The notes beneath the pieces are model-generated. The model saw nothing but the letters and a program-made list of their open reading frames with translations. It was not told where the DNA came from and did not search any database. The position numbers and the translations under genes are program-made. 52,554 nt of DNA from Paenibacillus sp. A3. GTDB lineage: Bacteria; Bacillota; Bacilli; Paenibacillales; NBRC-103111. Positions 7,364-15,010 of the stretch are shown here, one piece after another (positions within the stretch are counted from its first letter, which is position 1; each line of letters opens with the position of its first letter). The stretch spans positions 1-52,554 of the forward strand of contig NZ_JTHN01000069.1 of NCBI RefSeq assembly GCF_001399685.1, read 5' to 3'.

Positions 7364-9265
7364 TTATTTGCTTTGGTAAGATAGGGCAAAATCCAAGTTG
7401 CCGCCGGAGCGGTCGATCAATACCAGGTCGGCTTTTCCATTGCCGTCGGCGTCCCGGACCATCAGATTAACGCCTTTTCCCGGCGTCCCCCACGGCCCGA
7501 AGGTGGAAAGGAGCCTCCACTCCCGGTCCTCGTCCCTTGAATAGACGGTGCAGCGCATCGTCTTCGGGTCCCAGCGGAGCGCGTCTTCCCGGCCGTCCCC
7601 GTTGAAGTCCCCGAGGCGGATCAAGCCGTCTTCATTCGGGAGACCGAGATCCACACGGGTCAGCTGCCACGTCATGTCGACGGTATCCGGCTGAAGCTGA
7701 ATGCCGCCCGAGGCGCCGTTTTTAGAAGCAAACAGCGCGGGGCCATCCTCCATGCGAATCTGAAGCTCCTGATTCATTTCGCTTCGGAGCTTATACGGTT
7801 TAATCGGCTTCAGCTCCTTCCCCCGGATTCGCCAGCCGTACAGTTGGAGCTTATCCTTCGTTAGTCCGGCCACAATCACTTCACCGTTCGATAACGGGAG
7901 CGTATATAAGGAGCTCCAAGCTTTGGCTTCAATTTTCCAGCTCTGCGCCAGATGGAACTCCCGCCCGTCCGATACATAGCGGTCCAAGCGCCCGCCCGGA
8001 TTCGCAGTCCAGAAGCTGCACGGCCCTTCCGTATCTTTGCCGCTGACGGCGGCGGCAGCCCCGTTCGCATATCCCGCCTGCCCCCATCGCACCGGCGCTG
8101 GCTGCGCCTCATTGCGCAGTCCCTTGTACCGGCCGGGAATCACGCTGATCTCCCCATTCGTCGCATTCCACTGCACCGTATCGGCTTGCCCGTCGCCGTC
8201 GGCATCTTCAAGGAAAACGTTCGTTTTGCCGCCCGGCAGCAGCTTGACGCTCTGAGCTGGCGTGAACGGAACATAGTCGTGGATAGAGCGGAAGGCGTAC
8301 CCTTTCGCCCGAAGACCGGCGATGAGCTTTTGCAGCACGCTTTTATTCTGTTCGGGGTACCGATATTCCGGAAGGCCGTCCCGCATGACCGGTTCGCCTC
8401 CCGGGTCCAAGACGGGGGTCAGGTATTTAAACTCAAGAAAAGGATGATAAAAAAAGGAAGCCACGTGATTCGATTGACCGACCCGGTCCACAATCATTTT
8501 CTCGTCTTTATTGGAAGGGATGTAATCGTAAGGTGTCGGAACGTAAGCGGCGCCAAGCGTCGAACTTCCGTAGACGGAATTGCGCTGATTCCAATAAAAG
8601 ACGGCTTCGGCATTGTTGTGAGACTGTACCTCCGCCTGATAATTCAGGCCGAAGTAGGATCGGAACACCCCATCCTGTTCGGCGGTGGTCCGGTAATGCG
8701 GCGCCTCCCAGAACTGCGGCTTCAGTCCTGCTCGCTCGAATATCGCAAGCCCGGCCTTGATACGCTGCTCGGCATACGATGCCTTCATCGTTTCTTCCGC
8801 ATCCTCCACTTGGAACTCGTTGCCTATCCCAGATTCGTGGTGGCCGTCATCCCGGCGCACACTGCCGACTTGGTGCGTATAGCCGTGCATGCCAATGACC
8901 GCGCCGCTGTCCGAAGCCTGTTGGAGCACCTTGCGAAAAGCGGCCGCGTACGGGTTGCCCTCTTGGTCAAGCGGTACGTCGTACCGCGATCCGTCCGGGG
9001 GCAGATTGATCCAGCGGGGAATCACCGCCATATGATACGCCACCTTCTGGTCGCGCAAATATTCCAGCACGGTTCTCAGCTTTCCAAGCTCCTCAAGCGA
9101 AGTATATTGTCCGCCGGGACCGATGTCCTCCAAACGCATCAAGACGAACTTCGGCGTGCGGGCCTCGCCTTCTACGGTAAAAATCCGATACGCCGACAGC
9201 AGCAGCGTAAGCACGATTACAGAAATAACAAAACGTAGCCATTTCGAATGGCGCAAATAAGTCAT
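7364..9265 (-). CDS. Membrane-anchored DUF2334 polysaccharide-deacetylase-like protein with C-terminal VCBS/FG-GAP-like repeats
   Basis: Protein of 633 residues. One N-terminal hydrophobic helix (FVISVIVLTLLLSAYRIF, residues 12-29) acts as an uncleaved anchor or signal peptide. Residues about 40-330 match DUF2334, a branch of the polysaccharide deacetylase superfamily: LMRLEDIGPGG, YHMAVIPRW, VIGMHGYTHQVG and FYHPFLE supply the Asp/His residues expected of the metal site. The C-terminal part carries several short D-x-D/N-G-D-G-x-x-D motifs (DADGDGQADTVQW, DFNGDGREDALRW, DADGNGKADLVLI), the calcium-binding loop pattern of VCBS/FG-GAP beta-propeller repeats. Probably a surface carbohydrate de-N-acetylase or a related exopolysaccharide enzyme; substrate unknown. 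GGGAG lies about 12 bases upstream of the start. The gene is monocistronic. Confidence 0.82.
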   Translation of the reverse strand: MTYLRHSKWLRFVISVIVLTLLLSAYRIFTVEGEARTPKFVLMRLEDIGPGGQYTSLEELGKLRTVLEYLRDQKVAYHMAVIPRWINLPPDGSRYDVPLDQEGNPYAAAFRKVLQQASDSGAVIGMHGYTHQVGSVRRDDGHHESGIGNEFQVEDAEETMKASYAEQRIKAGLAIFERAGLKPQFWEAPHYRTTAEQDGVFRSYFGLNYQAEVQSHNNAEAVFYWNQRNSVYGSSTLGAAYVPTPYDYIPSNKDEKMIVDRVGQSNHVASFFYHPFLEFKYLTPVLDPGGEPVMRDGLPEYRYPEQNKSVLQKLIAGLRAKGYAFRSIHDYVPFTPAQSVKLLPGGKTNVFLEDADGDGQADTVQWNATNGEISVIPGRYKGLRNEAQPAPVRWGQAGYANGAAAAVSGKDTEGPCSFWTANPGGRLDRYVSDGREFHLAQSWKIEAKAWSSLYTLPLSNGEVIVAGLTKDKLQLYGWRIRGKELKPIKPYKLRSEMNQELQIRMEDGPALFASKNGASGGIQLQPDTVDMTWQLTRVDLGLPNEDGLIRLGDFNGDGREDALRWDPKTMRCTVYSRDEDREWRLLSTFGPWGTPGKGVNLMVRDADGNGKADLVLIDRSGGNLDFALSYQSK

Positions 9266-9478
9266 CGGGTGTCCGGGGCTCCCTTCTGGCTGCGTAAATC
9301 TACACCCGAATTGTACCAGATTTCCCGCAGGGCGAGTATGTTTTTTTGTGGCGCTAGGGACGAAAGCATCGTTTATTCACTATATTTTCCTCCTCTCCCT
9401 GCCGACGGACCTAAACAGATCTGCGCCGCCCGAATCATATGAAGAACGAAAAATCCGAGAGAGGGGTGCTTTCGACGC

Positions 9479-9670
9479 ATGGAAAATCAACTGCAAGCGA
9501 TAACGAAAGAGCTGACGGACCTGCATAAGCGGTATGCCGGAATTTCCTTAAGCTTTGCCGCCCTTGAGCGGAAATTGTCAGCTATGGAGCACCGTATGAA
9601 CACGCTTGAAACCGAGTTTGCGAGGCAAGTCCCCTTTCTGCCGGAAGAAACCGGCGCACCAGCCCACTAA
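9479..9670 (+). CDS. Small coiled-coil protein of unknown function
   Basis: A 63-codon ORF. Residues 1-50 show heptad spacing of Leu, Ile and Met (LQAITKELTDLHKRYAG, then ALERKLSAMEHRMNTLE), compatible with one or two amphipathic helices forming a coiled coil. No signal peptide or membrane helix. GAGAGGGG lies upstream but about 12 bases from the ATG, longer than ideal. I do not recognise a family; it could be a chance ORF, but coding-like third-position GC and the upstream purine block favour a real small gene. Confidence 0.45.
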   Translation: MENQLQAITKELTDLHKRYAGISLSFAALERKLSAMEHRMNTLETEFARQVPFLPEETGAPAH

Positions 9671-10014
9671 AGGTACCTTCAGCCGCTGTTCTCCATCAGC
9701 CGTATCCTTATCCCGCCAAAGAAAGAAGCTCTTCCCCCTGTTGTCCGGAGGCTTGCGACTATGCGCAAGCTTCCATGCGCAGCTTGTCCTTCCCACGTTG
9801 CCTGTTTCAAAATAAAGACTACACGCCGTTTCCCCCTGCAAAAGTCCGCTATCCAAGGCTTGGCATTTACTTCCCGATTCGGCACGCTATATAATGAAAT
9901 GGCCGCTTCTCCGCGCCTTTACCAGGCCTTGACAGATCGTTTGGAAGCCTGCTTGGCGCTTACGCTCCGAAGCACCTGACCCCCGTTCGGATTGCCTTTG
10001 GGCCTATTTTTAAT
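9671..10014. other. Non-coding stretch upstream of the LytTR-PAS kinase
   Basis: About 340 bases between the small coiled-coil ORF and the kinase promoter. ORFs here overlap in several frames without ribosome sites or recognisable protein features. I see no repeat, terminator or RNA gene. Confidence 0.4.
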
Positions 10015-10044
10015 CTGTTACGATGGGGGCAAGCATGGTATAAT
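10015..10044 (+). promoter_or_regulatory. SigA-type promoter of the LytTR-PAS kinase
   Basis: A perfect TATAAT at 10039-10044 is preceded by TGG (extended -10, TGnTATAAT). A weak -35, CTGTTA at 10015-10020, sits 18 bases upstream. Predicted start is near 10051, 27 bases before the ATG. Confidence 0.65.
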
Positions 10045-10077
10045 GAATCGAATGCGACAGGCAGGTGATATCAAAAT

Positions 10078-11622
10078 ATGCAAAAAATCCCAGTCATTCG
10101 TGATAAAAAAAGTTCTGACATCACCATCATTTCTTCCGATGAAGTCGTTAAAATCGAATGCGTACGGGATAAAGAATATATCATTCATACGGTTTCCGAT
10201 AAATATTACTGGGCAGCGTCGCTGGAAGCTTTCGAAGAATGGCTGTACGAGGAGGGCTTTCGCCTGATCGATCAGATGAATGTGGTCAATATGAACCACG
10301 TAACGGAGTACGAGCCGCGCAAAGGAATCGTCACATTGCAGCACGGTCCTACGCCCCATTATAAAACCGCTTCCGCCGCCTGGATTCACGGCGAGCATAT
10401 TACAAACGTCATGAATCTTCTAGGCAAGATGAAGGATCTCGACAAAGGTATCATCGACGATGAAGCCGATCGCATCTTCGAGAACGTGCTGGCCCAGGAA
10501 GAGGATCATCGATTCGCCCGGTCTTACGCGATGATCAAGGCGCTGTACGACAAGAAAAAGACCGAACTGCTGCTTGAAGAAAGCGAGCTGCGCTATAAAT
10601 CGCTGTTCGAGCACAATCCCGATCCGATCTGCTCGCTGAATCTGGCGGGCCTCATTACGAGCGTCAATCCCGCCATGTTCGGGGTCACCGGCTACGCGGA
10701 AGCGGATTTGCTTCACCGCACGATCAATCCGCTTATTCTTCCGGAAGATTACATGCGGTGGCTCGACCATTTCGAGGAAACGCTCAACGGCATGACTCCT
10801 CATTATGAGATTACGTTTGTGCGCAAAGACGGCACCCCGGTCGAGCTCAGCGTATTTAACTTTCCGATCTTCGTCAACAAACAAATTGCCGGCGTTTACA
10901 TGATCGGTCAAGACATCAGCGAGCGCAAGCGGGCCGAGGAAATGATTCTCCGCTCCGAGAAGCTGTCGATCGTCGGCCAGTTAGCCGCCGGGGTCGCGCA
11001 TGAAATCCGCAATCCGCTAACCTCGCTCAAAGGATTCGTCCAACTGCTCCAAAGCAAGGTAAGCGGCTACGACAATTACTTCGAAATCATGATCGATGAG
11101 CTGGAGCGGATCAATTTTATCGTCAGCGAATTTCTGGTCATTGCGAAGCCGCAAGTCGTCAAGTACCAGCCGAAGAACGCCTTCGCCATTCTGGAAAATA
11201 CGATTATGCTGCTCGGCTCTCAAGCGATGATCCATAATGTCGACATCGTCACGGAAGCGGACCCCGATCTTCCCGAAATCAATTGCGACGAAAATCAAAT
11301 CAAGCAAGTATTTATCAACATTTTGAACAACTCCATCGATGCCATGCCGGAAGGCGGACAAATCCGCGCCGAATTCCGCAAAATGGAGGGTGGAAAGCTG
11401 CTGATGCGATTTACCGATCAAGGCTGCGGCATTCCGGAAGACCGAATTCCCCGACTGGGGGAACCGTTCTATACGACGAAGGAGAAAGGTACAGGGCTCG
11501 GTCTCATGGTCACCTTTAAAATTATCGAAAATCACGGGGGCAGCATGAAGATAAGCAGCGAGCAGGGAAAGGGCACGACCGTAGACATATATATACAGGG
11601 CGTCCGAAAAATCCGGTCTTAG
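10078..11622 (+). CDS. Soluble LytTR-PAS sensor histidine kinase
   Basis: Kinase of 514 residues without membrane helices. Residues about 15-90 resemble a LytTR DNA-binding domain (EVVKIECVRDKEYIIHTVS; SLEAFEEWLYEEGFRLID; MNVVNMNHVTEYEPRKG), which normally sits at the C-terminus of AlgR/AgrA regulators. Residues about 175-290 are a PAS domain (YKSLFEHNPDPICSLNLAG) with a PAC-like tail. The HisKA box is LAAGVAHEIRNPLTSLKGF (His near 308), and the HATPase has NILNNSIDAMPEGG, DQGCGIPE and GTGLGLM, in the style of NtrB/KinE-type phosphorelay kinases. AGGTGAT precedes the ATG at a good distance. It stands alone, with no regulator nearby, so it may feed a phosphorelay such as Spo0F, or act on DNA itself; both are inference. 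Confidence 0.88.
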   Translation: MQKIPVIRDKKSSDITIISSDEVVKIECVRDKEYIIHTVSDKYYWAASLEAFEEWLYEEGFRLIDQMNVVNMNHVTEYEPRKGIVTLQHGPTPHYKTASAAWIHGEHITNVMNLLGKMKDLDKGIIDDEADRIFENVLAQEEDHRFARSYAMIKALYDKKKTELLLEESELRYKSLFEHNPDPICSLNLAGLITSVNPAMFGVTGYAEADLLHRTINPLILPEDYMRWLDHFEETLNGMTPHYEITFVRKDGTPVELSVFNFPIFVNKQIAGVYMIGQDISERKRAEEMILRSEKLSIVGQLAAGVAHEIRNPLTSLKGFVQLLQSKVSGYDNYFEIMIDELERINFIVSEFLVIAKPQVVKYQPKNAFAILENTIMLLGSQAMIHNVDIVTEADPDLPEINCDENQIKQVFINILNNSIDAMPEGGQIRAEFRKMEGGKLLMRFTDQGCGIPEDRIPRLGEPFYTTKEKGTGLGLMVTFKIIENHGGSMKISSEQGKGTTVDIYIQGVRKIRS

Positions 11623-11649
11623 CAAGCGATGCGGAAGCCCGATATAAGC

Positions 11650-11695
11650 AAACAGCCTTTTGAGTCCGACAGGATTCGAAAGGCTGTTTTGCGTT
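11650..11695. terminator. Bidirectional terminator between convergent genes
   Basis: AAACAGCCTTT (about 11650-11660) pairs perfectly with AAAGGCTGTTT (about 11678-11688). On the plus strand it is followed by TGCGTTTTG. It separates the kinase ending at 11622 from the minus-strand gene ending at 11711; the T run is better for the plus-strand gene. Confidence 0.8.
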
Positions 11696-11710
11696 TTGCA
11701 GCAGCGCCGC

Positions 11711-13645
11711 TTATCGTTTGAGCGTGGTGATGTATCTTTTGGCCAACCCGTTTGGCGTATCGAACGCTTCGTAGACACGGATCGTAAACGGATTTTCGAA
11801 CTGCTCCGTTTTTGCGGTGAAGGTCAAATTCTGCTTGCCTGTAACCAGCTTGTTCGGACCGGTGAACGGGCCATCGGCCGTGCCGAGCATGCGTCCTTGC
11901 GAGTCCACCAGCTCCATATAAAGCCTGGAGAAGTTCTGGTCGACCACGACGTTGTCGGTCTGCTTCACATCCAGCGTGAACGACAGCTTATAGCCGTAGG
12001 ACAGGCCGGTCATTCCGGGGGAGGTTGTAGCAGACAATGCCCAATCGACGATTTTCAGATCAAACGGATACATAGCGAACGTATCCCCCGCCACCTCGCT
12101 GCTTGCAGCCGTCTGCAAGGAAGCAATCGTGCTCGTGTAAGGAGCTGAGGACTGCGTATCCAACAGCTTGATCGTCAACTGCTTGCCGTTCTCCGTCTTC
12201 GGCACGTTGAACGAATAATTCACGACATAGCTCATGTTCGGGTTCAACGCAGTCGCGACCCCGGATTGCCGCGCTCCGGCATAAGAGGCTCCGTCTCCTC
12301 CGAGGATCTCGGTCTGGAAAGCGGGCACCGGCACCGGTTTATCGCTCTTGTTCGTGATCCGGAATTTTGCGACTACCGAATGAAAGCCGTTGTCACTCTC
12401 ATGAAGGTGCATTTCCATCAGGGTTACTTCCGTATTAGCATCGATCATCTTATTCAACGGATCGAAGACGATCGGGCGGCCGATCCGGTAAGAAATCGCA
12501 GGCGTCGTATCCGTCTTCGCACCGTCCGGAACCGCAATCTGCACGCGGCCGACGTCAAATCCCGTTGCCGTAGTGGGCGCACCCTGTCCTCCCCCCGAAA
12601 CGAACGTTTCGGTCGTCGTAACGAATAAGGAGGTCAGCGTCACGTTATTTTCGACCGGTATGGCGAAATGAATATATTTTTTCTCGCCGGCATCGACCGT
12701 CACGGCGCCGTGCTCCGTACGGCTGCCGGTATACGTCTTCTGCTCCGATTGCCCGTCGATACGGAATTCGGGTACCGTTTCCCGCCCGATGCCAGGGTTT
12801 TCCACCAACAAGGTGACGAGCGCCACCGGACCTGTTGCTGCTGCTCCAGTTCCTGTTGCTGCCCCAGTCGCCTTCGTTGCGCCTGCCGGAGCTCCACCGG
12901 GCGCACCCGTCGCACCGCCGGGAGCCGCCGCAGCTCCTCCCGCTTCCGGCGCGGCTGCGCCACCGGAGGTCTCACCGGTCCCGCCGGCGGCCGCTCCCGC
13001 GGAAGCGCCGCCGGACGCTCCCGCAGAATTGCCGCCTATCGGATACTGGATCTTGATAGCCGAAGGGGTATAGCGCAGGCTGGAATTCAAGCCCGGAATC
13101 GTAAACGCTTCTCCCCAACCCTTCGGCTCGGCGGCTTTATCCGCTCCTGCCGCCGACGCGTACCACACTTGCCTCGCGCCTAGCGGAATCGTCAGCAGGT
13201 TCGTTTCCTTTTTCGGATAAACATACTCATCCACATTGACGAAGGACAGCTCCGACAGTTTAATCGCCGGCGTGCCCTCGATAACGGTCATATACACGAG
13301 CTCGCCGATTTCGCCCGGCTCGAGCGCCGTCTTGTTCCCAGCGCTCGCCTTCAGCGTATATTGAACTCCGTCCGCCGTGCGGACGTGCAGCTGATGATCG
13401 GGAACCCGTTTTTTTTGCGTTCCTCCATTATACAAGCGAACGGATGCGCCTATGCGCGTGCCGCCGGCGGTCGTTTCGATCGCCAAACTTTTCACAGCGG
13501 CACGGATCGAATCCGTTAAGCCGAAGTTGCTCGGAGCGGCCACAGTCGCTTGGGTCGTATCGGCCGCAAGCGCCGGCAGATTTGCCGGAAGGAGTGTCGT
13601 CCCGATTATGACGAAAGTTAGCGCTGTTTTCCAAGGTTGTTTCAT
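11711..13645 (-). CDS. Secreted multi-beta-domain protein in an RND efflux operon
   Basis: Protein of 644 residues, no family name recognised. A Sec signal peptide is clear (FVIIGTTLLPANLPALAA, cleavage after ALA near residue 27). Four blocks of roughly 90-110 residues look like divergent beta-sandwich domains of the DUF4352/Ig-like kind, each with a pattern of a hydrophobic strand, N-x-s/g, vP, an extended strand, then l-x-P-G/N (for example YNGGTQKKRVPDHQLHV; ENPGIGRETVPEFRIDG; TNKSDKPVPVPAFQTEI). Between blocks 1 and 2 is a very low-complexity Ala/Gly/Pro/Thr linker of about 65 residues (12,840-13,035). There is no lipobox, SLH or LPXTG anchor. AAGGAGG precedes the ATG by eight bases. Last gene of the RND-adaptor operon (27-base gap), so it probably works with the pump, for example as an extracytoplasmic partner. 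Confidence 0.8.
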   Translation of the reverse strand: MKQPWKTALTFVIIGTTLLPANLPALAADTTQATVAAPSNFGLTDSIRAAVKSLAIETTAGGTRIGASVRLYNGGTQKKRVPDHQLHVRTADGVQYTLKASAGNKTALEPGEIGELVYMTVIEGTPAIKLSELSFVNVDEYVYPKKETNLLTIPLGARQVWYASAAGADKAAEPKGWGEAFTIPGLNSSLRYTPSAIKIQYPIGGNSAGASGGASAGAAAGGTGETSGGAAAPEAGGAAAAPGGATGAPGGAPAGATKATGAATGTGAAATGPVALVTLLVENPGIGRETVPEFRIDGQSEQKTYTGSRTEHGAVTVDAGEKKYIHFAIPVENNVTLTSLFVTTTETFVSGGGQGAPTTATGFDVGRVQIAVPDGAKTDTTPAISYRIGRPIVFDPLNKMIDANTEVTLMEMHLHESDNGFHSVVAKFRITNKSDKPVPVPAFQTEILGGDGASYAGARQSGVATALNPNMSYVVNYSFNVPKTENGKQLTIKLLDTQSSAPYTSTIASLQTAASSEVAGDTFAMYPFDLKIVDWALSATTSPGMTGLSYGYKLSFTLDVKQTDNVVVDQNFSRLYMELVDSQGRMLGTADGPFTGPNKLVTGKQNLTFTAKTEQFENPFTIRVYEAFDTPNGLAKRYITTLKR

Positions 13646-13672
13646 CGATGCTTCCTCCTTATGCAGTGGATT

Positions 13673-14989
13673 TTATTTTTTAGCCGGCTCTTGAGCCGCC
13701 GGAGCGGGTTGGCCTTGAGGGGCCGGTTTGGCCACCTCCACCTTCTGGCCGTCCTTCAGCTGGTGCTGCCCACTCGTTACGATTTGCTCTCCTTCCTTGA
13801 CGCCCTCCAGTACTTCCTGATAAGCGTCGCTGATACGTCCAAGCTTGATTTTACGCTTCTGAACCGTATCCCCTTGAAGCACGAAGACGAACGAATTCGA
13901 TTCTTCGCGGACAATGCTGAGCGTCGGAACGGCAGCAACCTGCTCCTCCGCCTCGGTCGTGAGCTGAACCATGGCCCGGGTACCCGGTTTCAGCTTCTGA
14001 TCCGCGTTCTGGACTTCCAGCTCCAGCGAATACGATTTGGTCGCAGCGCTCATGACGTTCGATAAAAACGTAATTTTGGCCATGCCTTTCTCGGCCGGAT
14101 TATCCGGGCTGTAGTAGGCAAGCTCCTGCTTGTTTTTGACCAGCTCATACGACGGCTCCGACAGCTCGACCTTCAGCTTGATCGGATCGATCTGCTGGAC
14201 TTGCCCTATCTTGCCGTTAGGCGAAACGGTCCCGCCAAGCTCTATCGTATAATCCGTTAGCACCCCGCTGACAGGCGCTTTGACGTCATAATTCTCAAGC
14301 GACCGCTGCGCCTCCTCCAAGCTGATCCGCGAGGACTCCACCTCCGTCTGCTGGTCGGCCAGCGAATTCGTTTTGTCCAGGGCTGTCAGCTTGTTGCGCT
14401 GCGCCTGCACATCCATGCGGGCATTCTTCAGCGCCTGCTCGGCCTGTTCCAACTGGCGCTGCGTTGCTGCACCACCGTCAAAATCGTTGCGCAATTTGTT
14501 GTAGTCTTTCTCCGCGTCGCTCGCCTTCTGCTCCGCCTTCGTAATCTCGTCCTGCAAATTGCGGCGGGAATTGGCGTTGTCCTCCACTGTTTTCGCAAGC
14601 GTCTGCTCCGAGCTCTTCAGCTTGAGCTGGCTTTTTTTCAAGGACGTTTCGGCCCCGCGATTGTCGATTCGGAACAACACCTCACCCGCCTGCACAACAT
14701 CTCCGCGTTTCTTCAAGACTTGCGTAATCTGGCCGCTCGCCTTCGGGATAACGTCCATGGCGGACATCCCCACCACTTCCGCCACCTGCTCGCGCGGATC
14801 GCTGATTTTACGCTTGGCGATCGCCTCCGTCTTCACCGGGCGGTTATCCAGCTTAAGGTCAACCGTGGATTCTCCCTTGGCGCCTGGGGCCGAGCAGCCT
14901 GCTGCAAGCAGGGCAGCCGCTGCCAATAAGGCGAAGACCCGAAGCGTGAGGGCTTTCTTCATCGCAACGTCTTTTCTAACCTTTCTCAT
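13673..14989 (-). CDS. Lipoprotein membrane-fusion (HlyD/RND adaptor) protein
   Basis: Periplasmic-adaptor-type subunit of 438 residues. The N-terminus is a lipoprotein signal (LLAAAALLAAGC, lipid-modified Cys near residue 32). The barrel-sandwich (lipoyl-like) half motif is IPKASGQITQVLKKRGDVVQ with GEVLFRIDN, then a long Lys/Glu/Gln-rich coiled-coil hairpin (residues about 110-230), the second half motif (YDVKAPVSGVLTD) and a beta-barrel and proximal domain. The C-terminal tail is Pro/Ala/Gln-rich. GGAGGAGG lies nine bases before the ATG at 14989; an internal ATG nine codons later lacks one. It follows the RND pump by 21 bases and would link the pump to cell-wall-side partners in this monoderm envelope. 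Confidence 0.9.
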   Translation of the reverse strand: MRKVRKDVAMKKALTLRVFALLAAAALLAAGCSAPGAKGESTVDLKLDNRPVKTEAIAKRKISDPREQVAEVVGMSAMDVIPKASGQITQVLKKRGDVVQAGEVLFRIDNRGAETSLKKSQLKLKSSEQTLAKTVEDNANSRRNLQDEITKAEQKASDAEKDYNKLRNDFDGGAATQRQLEQAEQALKNARMDVQAQRNKLTALDKTNSLADQQTEVESSRISLEEAQRSLENYDVKAPVSGVLTDYTIELGGTVSPNGKIGQVQQIDPIKLKVELSEPSYELVKNKQELAYYSPDNPAEKGMAKITFLSNVMSAATKSYSLELEVQNADQKLKPGTRAMVQLTTEAEEQVAAVPTLSIVREESNSFVFVLQGDTVQKRKIKLGRISDAYQEVLEGVKEGEQIVTSGQHQLKDGQKVEVAKPAPQGQPAPAAQEPAKK

Positions 14990-15010
14990 CTTTCCGTGCC
15001 TCCTCCTTCG

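Noticed and set aside
7952..9238. Plus-strand ORF of 428 codons opposite the DUF2334 gene
   Set aside because: Antisense shadow with no start signal.
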